Notes under the pieces: model-generated
Database searches by the model: none
Told to the model about the DNA's origin: nothing
What the model saw: only the letters and a program-made list of their open reading frames with translations
From: Hippopus hippopus
Taxonomy: Eukaryota; Mollusca; Bivalvia; Cardiida; Cardiidae
NCBI GenBank assembly: GCA_946811185.2
Contig: OX328099.1
Span: 20,549,859 to 20,613,858, forward strand
DNA length: 64,000 nt
Direction: 5' to 3'
Translations under genes and position numbers: made by a program
Shown: positions 34,158 to 45,319 of the stretch, in pieces
How positions within the stretch are numbered: the first letter of the stretch is position 1
Layout of the letters: each line of letters starts with the position of its first letter

Positions 34158-34426
34158 ATATGGCCTGCAACACGCGAAAAGGGGCATTCGGACATTTGCG
34201 TAAAGTGTCGTCTCGGATCAGCCTGCGCAGACCGCGCAGGCTAATCCGAAACGACACTTTCCGTTTTTATGTAATTTTCTGTTTTGCGCAAGTCTACTGT
34301 AGCACAAAATCTAATGTAGTCGTAAAGTGCCGTCTCGGATCAGCCTGCGCGGACTGCGCAGGCTGATCCGAGGCGACACATTACGCAAATATCCGAGTGC
34401 CCCTTTTCGCGTGTTGCAGGCCATAT
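34158..34426. mobile_element. M4 MITE, copy 1 (269 bp, hairpin in each arm)
   Basis: ATATGGCCTGCAACACGCGA and TCGCGTGTTGCAGGCCATAT at the ends. Each arm carries its own ~60-bp palindrome with CTCGGATCAGCCTGCGCAG and its inverse (about 34195-34262 and 34325-34385). The middle is TTTTGCGCAAGTCTACTGTA. The second copy, at 63452-63720, is also 269 bp. Confidence 0.9.
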
Positions 34427-35038
34427 ACAAGGAATTACCTAGTTTTTTTTTGGTACTTTTTCTGTAAAGTTTCCTATACTGTTAGTAACGGGATAGAGTC
34501 TTTAATGCGCAATTTTTCAGTGTAGCTGAATGCGCTGGCTTTTGATCTACTTATTTGTATTCATACAGACTGAATAAAAAGTGTTTTGTGATTTGTCAAA
34601 ATATAGATATGTCTATTCTCCGGGCCCCTGCAGACCTACAAGCCCTGCTATCGCTAATCGATACTCCGGGGTATGGAATAGCAAATGAATATTGATTGGA
34701 GATAATCATTTTCTTATACTAACTCGTGATCTAATATTTTTAAGCGTTACAATATAACCCATTCCTGTATACATGTACATTTTTTTTACACATAATTTTT
34801 CGCAGCAACTACTCTTTTTTCAACAATGATTTGGATAGAGATCTGATCTTGAAAAATAGATCTAAGTGAAAGTTAACCTTTTTCAACAATATGCAAAACA
34901 ATAATGAAAAAGAAGTAGTTGTTGCCATGGTTACTTTTCATTTATTTCTCTTCATAATGAACCACAAGAGAGTTTCAACATTCATATTTAGGTACTTACA
35001 CCGTCTGTCATTTTTAAAGACATTTCTTGTTTTCCTTA

Positions 35039-35949
35039 GTAAGCCTTATCCTGCTAAATAACTTGAAATGAAACTTTCAAGCCAACTTTAAAAAGCCAAA
35101 TTTTGCTATTTTAAGGTTATCTTTTGGGGGAAAGATGTCTTCTTATCGGACAATAATTCAATATTAGTTTTTTTCATGAACATTTGCGAGTTCTGATTGG
35201 CTGAAAAAAAAATTTCATAGCTCCATGAAAAAAAATTAAGCAGTGCCGGAACTAATTTTGCAGTCAAACTAATATAAACAAACATGTATACGAGATTTCA
35301 TAATGGTTTTCTTTCTGATTTTAGATCTATACCGAGTTCGAAGTTCAAATTGCTAGATCTAGCTGAATTTATTTTCTCTGAATATTGGAAAAAAATTCAA
35401 AGAGAGAGCTGAAAACTCATTGTCACTTTGCTGGGTTCTAAGAATCTTATTTTCACTTTAATTCTAGCGTATTGAACTTCTAATAATAAATCCACTAAAT
35501 CTGCAAATGTTCAATACTATAATGACGTCACGAATATACGTCATTTTTACGCCATGAACGAGCAGTTTTACCGCGATGTGAAATATGAATGAAATAGACA
35601 TTAAATAAATACGCAATGTTGGATTTTCAAAAAAAAATGCAGTTAGATCTAGTATTGTTTAAGTGCATATTTGTTGTCCGCGATATTGAATTGTAAGGAA
35701 TGAAGAGATTTTTTTTTTTGTTTTCATGGAGGTATGAAAAAAAAAAACTTAATCACACTTTTGTATGGAATTCGCGGTTTCATACAGTGTGATTAGGTTT
35801 TTTTTTTCATACCTCCATGAAAACAGAAAAAGTTCTCTTCATTCCTTAAGTGTAGATCCAAGATCAGACTGCACATTCTGTGAAGTCTGATCTTGATCTA
35901 CACTGTCCGCAAAAGGTCAGTGAGTCCTGCTTAGCAGCCCAAGGGTTAA
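35039..35949. mobile_element. M2 MITE split by a ~690-bp insertion
   Basis: Left part 35039-35153 (CTTAGTAAGCCTTATCCTGC ... CTTCTTATCGGACA) and right part 35849-35949 (GTGTAGATCCAAGATCAGAC ... GCAGCCCAAGGGTTAA) join to an otherwise normal M2 copy. The break falls exactly in GGACA/GTGTAGAT, just outside the central dyad. Confidence 0.8.
35154..35848. mobile_element. Insertion inside M2, containing a foldback
   Basis: First part 35154-35698 is bounded by AATTCAATATT and its near-inverse GATATTGAATT and contains TAATGACGTCACG, related to 10139-10575. Second part 35696-35848 is a hairpin: AAGGAATGAAGAG / CTCTTCATTCCTT outer and TTTTCATGGAGGTATG / CATACCTCCATGAAAA inner, with a short loop. Either one composite element or two successive insertions. 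Confidence 0.65.
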
Positions 35950-35997
35950 AAGTAAGCAAACACGTCCTTCTGTTTTTCGTTTAAAAATATCACCCCC

Positions 35998-36270
35998 CCT
36001 TTTGAAAAAAGCGAGATAAGGGGCTTTAATGTATCTACAAAAAGTATCGACCCGTGCAAGCCTGCGCAGTTCGCGTAGGCTGACATGAGTCGATACTTTT
36101 TGCTCTTCGTAAAATTTCTACATGTTAAAGGACCATTATGCCTCATTCTACGTTGTCGTTCAGCCGGATTTTAAGTAAAATGGGTCTGTCTCATGCATTA
36201 ACTTGCATAGTAAAGTCCAAACACATTAAGATTAAGATACATTAAACCCCCTTTTCACAAAGCATGACAT
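35998..36270 (+). mobile_element. M1 MITE
   Basis: AGATAAGGGGCTTTAATGTATC, CAAGCCTGCGCAGTTCGCGT / AGGCTGACATGAGTCG hairpin, right end CCCCCTTTTCACAAAGCATG. Confidence 0.75.
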
Positions 36271-36300
36271 AATTCATTAAAAAAATAAAAAAAAAAAAAT

Positions 36301-36572
36301 GAGCCATGCTCTGGCAAAAGGGAGCTTAAAGCATCTCCGTGATTCATGACACCAAGCAATCCATCACATAGATCTACTTATGGATCCATGATATTCGCTT
36401 TTTTCAACAACCAACTTGATCATGAGGTAGACTGGTCCTTGGACATACAGAAAATTGACCAATAGCGAAAAGTTTCGGCCCAGGTCAGCCTGCGCGGACT
36501 GCGCAGGCTGACCTGGGTCGATACTTTTCGCAAATGCATTAAGCTCCCTTTTCACGGAGCATGGCTCAAATG
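36301..36572 (-). mobile_element. M1 MITE, best preserved copy
   Basis: GAGCCATGCTCTGGCAAAAG and CTTTTCACGGAGCATGGCTC at the ends; hairpin AGGTCAGCCTGCGCGG / ACTGCGCAGGCTGACCT at 36484-36515. Orientation opposite to its neighbour 35998-36270. Confidence 0.9.
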
Positions 36573-36769
36573 AAGATTTCCTTGGCCATAGGAACATTTA
36601 CTTTTCAAGTATCAAGTACATGCTCCAGTAAAGTAAATCTTTATCTCAAAAATAAACTCTTTAGTTTGAGTACATCATCCGATAAATGTAGAATTCTCCG
36701 TGTAACGGGCATAAGAATTTTTTTCTATTAGAACCTGCTTTCTTTTGCAAATTCATCTCATCAATCAAT

Positions 36770-36895
36770 GGTTTGCTGCGTGGCTCAGAGGTGAAAGTGT
36801 AGGGTTCGAAACCTGGAGGCCACGGGTTCGGGTCCTTACTTGAAGCGCTGGATTTTTCGACACATTCACAGCATTCAACAAAAAATAAAATGATA
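36770..36895 (+). mobile_element. tRNA-like SINE head, second SINE type
   Basis: GCGTGGCTCAGAGGTGAAAG (A-box-like) and CCACGGGTTCGGGTCC (B-box-like), 70 bases, then AT-rich sequence. No good acceptor stem, so SINE-like rather than a tRNA gene. Confidence 0.5.
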
Positions 36896-36902
36896 CGAAA
36901 AT

Positions 36903-37027
36903 GGTAGAAATGATTGTGAAAAAAGGAGAAAATGCGGGTTACCGGCATTTTCTCCGTTTTCCACCATGTTTTTAATAGCTCTCTTTCTCAGAGTCGTTAA
37001 AACTCGGGATTTTGTGGAACAGGGTAG
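36903..37027. mobile_element. M3 MITE, partial
   Basis: AATGCGGGTTACCGGCATTT core (two compensating changes keep the palindrome), TTTTCCACCATGTTTTTAATAG, CGGGATTTTGTGGAACAGGG. Confidence 0.7.
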
Positions 37028-37344
37028 GGAAAAAGGCATTGGAAAACAGTGTAAAAGAATATTTTCTACTTGTCCAAAGAAAAATTACACCATTAGAGCC
37101 ACATTTAATTTGTTGTCTGCAAATGACTTCAATATGGACGAGTATATTTTCTTTTAAATCTGTTACAACCTTATCTTTTCTGTCTGTTTTAAGGCCTTTT
37201 CGGCAGTTTTCTTTGCGCAACCTAGTGCGCACGTTTTCGTCCCTGGGCTTTCCGTCCAAACTGAATCTAAAATAGCATCAGCTGATAAATTGAAGTTTCC
37301 ATGAACCAGGTTCATCTTATCTTATAAATTTCAGTGACATAAAT

Positions 37345-37530
37345 GCGCAGTCTGATCTTTGATCAACACTGCCCGATAAGGTGATACTTCCCCATCCCCC
37401 CCAAAAAATAATAATAATAATAACAACAATAATGATGATGTTGACAATAATAACTTTAAAATAGCAAAATTTGAGTTTTTACTAACGGCTTGAAAGTTTC
37501 ATTTGACTTATTTAGCAGGTTAAGGATTAC
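37345..37530. mobile_element. M2 MITE, right half
   Basis: GCGCAGTCTGATCTTTGATC, CACTGCCCGATAAGGTGATA, an AAT/AAC-rich microsatellite, ACGGCTTGAAAGTTTCATTT, TTTAGCAGGTTAAGG. Confidence 0.65.
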
Positions 37531-37957
37531 TATCAGCGGCCGTATTCACCAGCCATTCTGAATTTCATTTTTAGTCCTAATCTAAATATATATAATAACG
37601 CAATTTTTGATTGGCTAAACCATTTGGTTAAGCGAATAAAAAAACTCACGTTACATTTAATTTAACAAAATTATTGAGAATATTATCAGCGAATGAGTAT
37701 TTAGGAAATGTGCACAGTCGATTCTCTGTTTTGATAGAGCACAACTTGCTGACCATTTTATTTTTGGTCCCGCAAAGGACTGCAATGCATAGTGACAAAC
37801 GCAACATCGCACAAAAGAAGTTATTTTCTCCTTTTCTCACAATTTATTTTCACATATTTTCATGTATCCGTATTCCATTCATGTCGTTTGTTCTCAGTTT
37901 ACATAATGTTTTCAAAATTGTCTGAACTTGTTTCATAATTTTTGTTAAATAAATAGC

Positions 37958-38150
37958 TTTTAACTTTTAACCCGACAACCCCGTGCTTGAAAAGGCTTTT
38001 GAAAAGATTGTGGGAAAGAACAAAATGCTGTATTTTCTCCTTTTCCCACATCGTTTTCTAGCCTGCATTTGAGACACATTTATTTTTCGTCTGCTTATGC
38101 TTTCAGTTTGGACCAAATTTAGTCTAAATTTTGGCGTCTGGTAAACGTTT
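37958..38150. mobile_element. M3 MITE
   Basis: TTTTAACCCGACAACCCC, GAAAAGATTGTGGGAAAG, shortened core, CCCACATCGTTTTCTAGCC, TTCGTCTGCTTATGCTTTC, GGCGTCTGGTAAACG. Confidence 0.75.
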
Positions 38151-38262
38151 CAATTCGTCTGCAATAAAATTGTTTTGGGAGGTAAGTAACGTGGTTAAAA
38201 AAATCTTAACTTATTTTGACTTGCGTATAACTGCTTAGAAAGAATTTTCGCAACTTTAATTA

Positions 38263-38492
38263 GAGCCATGCTCTGGTGAAAGGGGGCTTAATACATCTTC
38301 ATAAAGCATTATACCAAGCAATTCATCGCATAATTAAAGATCATTAGAATACATTTTGTTTAACAAGCAACTACATCATGAGATAGAATGGTCCTTTAAC
38401 ATGCAGAAAATTTAAAGATAGCAAAAAGTTTCGGCCCATGTCAACCTGCGCAGTCCGCGCATTAAGCCCACTTATCAAAGGGCATGGCTTAT
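38263..38492 (-). mobile_element. M1 MITE with half-deleted hairpin
   Basis: GAGCCATGCTCTGGTGAAAG, GCAAAAAGTTTCGGCCCATG, CAACCTGCGCAGTCCGCGCA, then directly TTAAGCCCACTTATCAAAGG; one hairpin arm is missing. Confidence 0.8.
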
Positions 38493-38777
38493 TTGATTAC
38501 CAATTTAAGTATTGTCACTGTATATTTATTTCACTTAACGACTAAAAGAATAAAACAGATACATGGACAGATACATGGTAATATTTCCAGTTAAAACATA
38601 AACAATGCTACCCTTCAAGTAGAGTTGTACTTTATATATGTTAAGATAAAAGCTATGGTTAAAATCAAACATTTCTGCTTCTTCTCTCAATCTTCATCAC
38701 TAACACATAACGTTATCTCTTACATTTCAGGCTCACTTTCACTCATCAAAATGCAGCTCTCTATCTATCTCTCTTTC

Positions 38778-38778
<1 letters not shown>

Positions 38779-38832
<54 letters not shown>
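38779..38832. repeat. (CT)n microsatellite
   Basis: About 27 TC units. Confidence 0.97.
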
Positions 38833-38835
<3 letters not shown>

Positions 38836-39020
38836 AATACTTTAAGAAAAAAAAAAGGATTATGTCCATAAAACTTCGAAATTATTTAAAAAAAAAAAAG
38901 AATTTCATTTGCATGTTTCATTTACATTTATCTTATACTATATAGTTTTTTCCTCTGCAACGTTTTTCATCCCTGATGTAAATGAAAAATTATGGATAAT
39001 TGATGTTATTATTCTCATTA

Positions 39021-39165
39021 ACTCTATAGCAGACGAATGAATAGAAGACATTTTTAGAAAGGGAGAAAGTGCTGGTTACCAACATTTTCTTCTTTTTGTA
39101 TTATACATCCAGAACCCTTCTTACTCTGAGTCTTTAAAACACAGGGTTTTTTTGGCAGAAGTTAA
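39021..39165. mobile_element. M3 MITE, diverged
   Basis: GAAAGTGCTGGTTACCAACATT core, AGAACCCTTCTTACTCTGAG, AAACACAGGG. Confidence 0.55.
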
Positions 39166-39504
39166 CATTAGTCGGAACACAGTAGTATTGACAGTGATGT
39201 AACAATGACTTTTCCAGAGAGACTAAAAAAAGACAATCCTGTTTCAATACAAAAGATAAAAGCAACTTAAAACGGTTTTATGATTTCTCTGCGTCTTTAT
39301 TGCATAGCCCTTGACATGAATCGTTAATTATTTCATCAACAGTGCTCCGGTACTTTTATATTAGCAAAAGTATATAAAACACCGTGGCACTGGACGGAAT
39401 AAACAAAAATCCGCACCCAGAACGAATTTTTATCACATAACCTCCTTTGTTTTCAGTGTAATATACCCATTACACATTTTCTTATCTTAAACACGTTTGA
39501 TATC

Positions 39505-40416
39505 ATAGGGGTCCGTAGTTTGACTCCTATCACCCATAGACTAAAACAAGGGATTTAACTATATGCAGCCCGTTACTCGCCCCCGGTTACAAAAAAACAA
39601 TGTATCTTTTCTATTCCATCAGTTATTCTCCTAATTTTTTCTACAGCTAAGAGCCAAAACATTTTTCTACCAGAAAAACACAACTGTTTGTCAGTGGCTA
39701 ATGCAGTCTGGCTGATACATTCGCTCGAACTTGTAAACTCGCTCAAAAATCTTCGCCATTGACACGGGTTCGTACATTCCATACTGACGTTCGCGCATAT
39801 AAACCAATGAAATTTCTCGTTCCAAACAGTGTCACCGTACTGTCACGTGACAAAAAGGTGTGAGCAGCTGTACGAAATTTCATTGGTTGAACGCACGACT
39901 GTTAGTACATATCAACCAATGAAATTTCTCGTTCCAAACAATGTCACATGACAGAAGATGGCTGCAGCTGTTCGAAATAAGAACGTGGATCACAAATTCA
40001 ACGAATTCTGAGGCGTTTCGTCGTTATTGAAGATAAAGACTATAGGTCAGTAGTATTTTTAAACATGTTTAAAGGGTGGGTGCCGCTAATGCTGCGTTTC
40101 ATTGGATCTAAAGTGCATTTTATATCTTGAAAACGGATGTACGAACCCGTGTCAATGGCGCAGATTTTTGAGCGAGTTTACAAGTTTGAGCGAATGTATC
40201 AGCCAAACTGCATTAGCCACTGACAAACAGTTGCGTTTTTCTGGTAGAAAAATGTTTTAGCTCTCAGCTGTAGAAAAAAAAATAGGAGAATAACTGATGG
40301 GATAGAAAAGATACGGTGTTTTTTGTAATCGGGCGAGTCACGGGCTGCATACAGTTAAATCCCTTGTTTATAATATATAGTCTATGGGTGCCAGGAATCA
40401 AACTACGGACCCCTAT
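39505..40416. mobile_element. 912-bp foldback transposon, Mutator-like (non-autonomous)
   Basis: Ends are ATAGGGGTCCGTAGTTTGA and TCAAACTACGGACCCCTAT. Long inverted repeats: 39505-39780 and 40135-40416 (~280 bp each) with scattered differences and small indels. A 10-bp direct duplication GTTTGATATC flanks it at 39495-39504 and 40417-40426. Long TIRs with a 9-11 bp duplication are characteristic of the Mutator/MULE superfamily. The ~350-bp middle contains two direct copies of ACCAATGAAATTTCTCGTTC and an E-box palindrome TGTCACGTGACA. No transposase. It sits in the NR intron. Confidence 0.85.
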
Positions 40417-40645
40417 GTTTGATATCACAATTATGTGACGTCATTTTGACGTCATTTTGCGCGTATTTCAAGGGCTCGTTAAATAACACTTTCCCTAGAC
40501 GCGTTTAATTACATCTTTATCTCCAACGCCAACTCATGTCAGATCCTATATATCAGTTTTCCCGAGAACTAACTATTCAACTTTTCTTTAAACAATATTG
40601 ATACCTAATATTTTATTTTAATATCATTAAAAGAATGTGTAAATA

Positions 40646-40716
40646 TTTTCAACTCTTTATATGTAAATGCTTTTGTTTTGGCTAAGTCTAAATTTTTGTC
40701 GTTTGGTAAAGAATTA
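40646..40716. mobile_element. M3 MITE right-end fragment
   Basis: GTAAATGCTTTTGTTTTGGC, CTAAATTTTTGTCGTTTGG, TAAAGAATTAA. Confidence 0.55.
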
Positions 40717-40733
40717 AATGAAGTTGGATGGTT

Positions 40734-40735
40734 GG

Positions 40736-40769
<34 letters not shown>

Positions 40770-40846
40770 CATTCATTCATTCATTCATTCATTCATTCAC
40801 TCACTCATTCATTCATTCATTCATTCATTCATTCATTCATTCATTA
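40734..40846. repeat. (GATT)n-(CATT)n compound microsatellite
   Basis: About eight GATT units followed by about eighteen CATT units with one CACT interruption. Confidence 0.97.
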
Positions 40847-41508
40847 GATAATCTACCTTAAGTAAAGTTTATTAATTACTAAACGAAATGATATTTTTTT
40901 CTATTTATTTGTACATGTCTGGATTACTGTACCAATTTTACTGTTTCTGTAGAAACAACCAGATTTCGTTCATAGCATAAAGTATAGAACTATGACTACA
41001 ATTCATTTGCTACCATTATGTCGTTATAATTATCATAAAAACAAAACGTGGTCTCACTGTATTGCACATGTTGTATTCGCATTTCAACCTTTACAATTTC
41101 ACAGATTTCTATTTGGATAAGAAAAGAACGCACATTCCATTTAGATAAATACAAAGTTTTTTCGTAACCATTTCCGATAAATGACGATATTTTACATGGG
41201 TGTGCTCGGGGCTTTTACAAACAAGAGGGCCAAGATGGCCCTGGATCGCTCATGTGAATTTTTGAGAGGACCATAACCAACTTTTTTTTTTAGTATTGAA
41301 ATTTTGGAAACAAAATCAGTATTTTGCCAAGCAATTATAAAACGGTCACCTGTAAAAATCATTTCAAAATCTGTCACCACCCCTACAATCATCACCACAG
41401 CCATGTTTTTGACGAATCAGAATTCTGCAAATAAATTTTAGGATAGGTCACCCAAAGACCTTATCTTGAACAAGAGCACATGCCCGATAATGGCTAAAAA
41501 TATTAAGT

Positions 41509-41814
41509 TGAACAAGAGCACTTCATGAGAGTGCCAATGATTGGCTGTTGGAACCTTGCTGGATAGTAAAATAAAATTCCAAGTTGCAAAAGGGGCATAA
41601 TTTGGACAAAACAGTTTTGGAGTTAACTGCCCTTGTTGTATGGGTTTGCTTTTTACTAGTGAACAATTATTCCGAGTTTTAAGTACATGTGTTGAGTGGA
41701 AGCTGAGATATAACAAAATGTCAAAGTTTTTGCACAACAACAACAACGCAGATGACGCCAACAGGGCTATGTCAATACCTCGATGTTTTCCTTGAAAACA
41801 GCTGAGCTAAATAA
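41509..41814 (+). mobile_element. HINE-like element, subfamily 3, nested
   Basis: GTTGAACAAGAGCACTTCAT, GAGTGCCAATGATTGGCTG, AAGGGGCATAATTTGGAC, CAAAGTTTTTGCACAAC, an ACAACAAC tract, AATACCTCGATG, hairpin GTTTTCCTTGAAAAC, GCTGAGCTAAATAA. Inverse-oriented relative of 19273-19563. A scrap of a second start (GAACAAGAGCACATGCCCG) lies at 41467. Confidence 0.65.
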
Positions 41815-42461
41815 GGGGTATAATATAAGGATCATTTCTGTGAAATAACTTCAAAATCTGAATAGTGGTTTCAGAGAAGACAAAATTTTTAAGAATTTCT
41901 TCATGTCCTCAGAGAGCAAATAGCTTCCACCCACCACAGCCATGTTTCTTGACAGATCAAAATTTCGCGAATAAATTTTCAAAGGAACCTAAGGAACATT
42001 TCTGTGAAATTATTTCAAAATCTGACAAGTGGTTTAGGAGAAGAAGAATTTCAAAGAATTTCTTTAAGTCCATACAGTGCAAAGATGCCCATCCCCACCC
42101 AGGCCATGTTTTTCGACGGATCAAAATTACACAGACAAACTTTAAAAAGGGTTACCCAAGGAACATATCCGTGAAATCATTTCAAAATCTGACCAGTGGT
42201 TTCAGAGGAGAAGATTATCAAAGAATTTCTTGGAAAATTCCATTTAGTTGCCATGGCAACCAGAGTTTTTGATGAATCGAATTCTGTGAACAATTTTCAA
42301 AGGGGACGTCCCAAGGAACATTCCAGCCAAGTTTGGTCCAAATCGGCCAAGCGGTTTAGGAGGAGATGTTTAAAGAATTGTTGACACCGCTGGACGCCAA
42401 GAGCCCCCCCCCCCCAAACGGCCATGTTTTTTAACGGATCAAAATTTCGCGAACAATTTTT

Positions 42462-45319
42462 AAACAAGAGGGCCATGATGGCCCTGGAACGCTCACCTGA
42501 GTCAATAGGCGAAATTTCACTCCACGTGTATAATTCAATTTCTGACCAATAGATAGGTCAATTGAGCTTAAAATGTGGCCTCTAGAGGGTCCACATGGAA
42601 TTTCCGTAAGTTGGCATAGTGACCTACTTTATCACCATAGGTGACCCAATATAGAACTCATCACAAATTGATCAAGACAAACATTCTAAACAGTTTTCAA
42701 GTTAATTGAGCAATAAATGTGGTCTCTAGAGTGCCCACAAGGTATTTCTTTAATTTGACCTAGTGACCTAGATTATGACCCCAGGTGACCCAATTTCTTA
42801 CTCATCAGATATTTCATCAAGATAAACGTTCTGACCAAATTTCAAGCCAATTGAGCGAAAAATGTGGCCTCTGCGGTGCCCTAAAGGTATTTCTTTAATT
42901 TGACCTAGTGACCTAGTTTATGACCCCAGGTGACCCAATTTTTAACTAATCCTAGATTTCATCAAGAGAAACATTTTACCCAATTCTAAAATCAATTGAA
43001 CAATAAATGTGGCCTCTAGAAAGCCCTAGTTATATTTCTTTAATTTGACTTAGTGACCTCGTTTATGACCCCAGTTGACCCGAATTCAGGCTCATGTGAG
43101 ATTTTATCAAGATAAACATTCTGACTAATTTTCAAGCCAATTGAGCGAGAAATGTGGCCTCTGTAGTGCCCCAAAGGTATATCTTTAATTTGACCTAGTG
43201 ACCTAGATTATGACCCCAGGTGACCCAATTTTGAACTAATCCTAGATTTCATCAAGAGAAATATTTTACCCAATTCTAAAATCAATTGAACAATAAATGT
43301 GGTCTCTAGAAAGCCCTAGTTATATTTCTTTAATTTGACCTAGTGACCAAGTTTATGACCCCAGTTGACCCAAATTCAGACTCATGTGAGATTTTATCAA
43401 GACAAACATTCTGACCAATTTTCAAGTCAGTTGATCAAGAAATGTTGCCTCTGTAGTGCCCTAAAGGTATTTCTTTAATTTGACATAGTGACCTAGTTTT
43501 TACCCCAGGTGACCCAATTTTGAACAATTCCTAGAATTTCTCAAGAGAAACATTTTACCCAATTCTAAAATCAATTGAACAATAAATGTGGCCTCTAGAA
43601 AGCCCTAGAGTTATATTTCTTTAATTTGACCTAGTGACCTAGTTTATGACCCCAGTTGACCCAAATTCAGACTCATGTGAGATTTTATCAAGACCAACAT
43701 TCTGACCAATTTTCAAGTCAGTTGAGCAAAAATGGCCTCTAGAGTGCCCACAACGTATTTCTTTAATTTAACATAGTGACCTAGTTTATGACCCCAGGTG
43801 ACCCGATTTTGAACTCACTGAACATGTTGTGCTCCGGTGGGCTAACAAACTTAGAACAGGTTCACTACATACCAAATATCAAAGCTCTCCGCCTTCCAAA
43901 TTCAGCAAAGAAGAATTTTAAAGTTTTCCTTCTTTGTTCCCATGTTTGAACTTGTGACCCTCAGGGCATGAACAAACTTAGTAGAGGTTCACTAGGAGAT
44001 CCTACATAACAAAAATCAAAGTTCTACGCCTTCTAATTTCAGAGAAGAAGATTTTTTAAAGTTTTCAGTCTTTGTTCCTATGTTTTGAACTTGTGACCCC
44101 CCCCCCAGGGTGGGGCCAGTTTTAACCCCAGGGGCATCATACGAACAAACTTGGTAGAGGTCCACTAAGAGATGCTACATACTAAAAATCAAAGCTCTAT
44201 ACCTTCTAGTTTCAGAGAAGAAGAATTCTAAAGTTTTCCTTTTTTATTCCCATGTTCAAAATTGTGACCCCCGGGGCAGGGCCAGTTTTGACTCCAGGGG
44301 CATCATATGAACAAACTTGGTAGAGGTCCACTAGGAAATGCTACATACCAAATATCAAAGCTCTACACCTTACAGTTTCAGAAAAGAAGATTTTTAAAGT
44401 TTTCATTCTTTGTTCCTATGTTTCGAACTTGTGACACCCGGGGCAGGGCCAGTTTTAACCCCAGGGGCATCATATGAACAAACTTTGTAAAGGTCTACTA
44501 GGAGATGCTGCATACCAAATATCAAAGCTCTACCCCTTAAAGTTTCAGAGAAGAAGAATTTTAAAGTTCCCCTTCTTTGTTCCTATGTTCAAACTTGTGA
44601 CCCCCGGGACGGGGCCAGTTTTGACCCCAGGGTCATCATATTAACAAACTCGGTAAAGATCCACTAGGAGATGCTACATACCATATATCAAAGCTCTACA
44701 CCTTCTAGTTTCAGAGAAGAATATTTTTTAAGTTTTCCTTCTTTGTTCCTATGTTTCAAACTTGTGAGCCCTGGGGCAGGGCCAGTTTTGAGCCCAGGGG
44801 CATCATATGAACAAATTTGGTAGAGGTCCACTAGGAGATGCTACATATGAAATATCAAAGCTCTATGCCTTCCAGTTTCAGAGAAGAAGAATTTTAAAGT
44901 TTCCCTTCTTTGTTCCTATGTTCAAACTTGTGACCCCCAGGGCGGGGCCAGTTTTGACCCCAGGGACATCATATGAACAAACTTGGTAGAGGTCCACTAG
45001 GAGATGCTACATACCAAATATCAAAGCTCTACGCCTTTTAGTTTCAGAGAAGAAGATTTTCAAAGATTTTGCTATTTTTTTCCTTTTGGTTGCCATGGCA
45101 ACCAGAGTTATGGGTGGAATTCAATCTCTTGAACAACTTTGGTAGAGCTTCACCCAAGGAACATCCCTGCCAAGTTTCATCAAGATTGGCCCAGTCGTTT
45201 AGGAGGAGAAGATGTTTAAAGAAATTGTGGACGACGGACGACGCACGACGGACGACGGACGACGGACATTGGGCGATCAGAAAAACTCACTTTGAGCACT
45301 TCGTGCTCAGGTGAGCTAA
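42462..45319 (+). mobile_element. HINE/pearl-like element with two different tandem cores, nested in host
   Basis: AAACAAGAGGGCCATGATGG and CGCTCACCTGAGTC open it. Core 1 (about 42600-43830) is ~8 units of ~146 bp with TTTGACCTAGTGACCTAG and ATGACCCCAGGTGACCC. Core 2 (about 43850-45060) is ~7 units of ~166 bp with AGAGGTCCACTAGGAGATGC and TACCAAATATCAAAGCTC. Then GTTGCCATGGCAACCAGAG, a GACGGACGACGCAC microsatellite, hairpin GAGCACTTCGTGCTC and GGTGAGCTAAAA. Host sequence resumes on both sides (GCGAACAATTTTT before, AAGGGTCACCCAAGG after). Confidence 0.8.
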
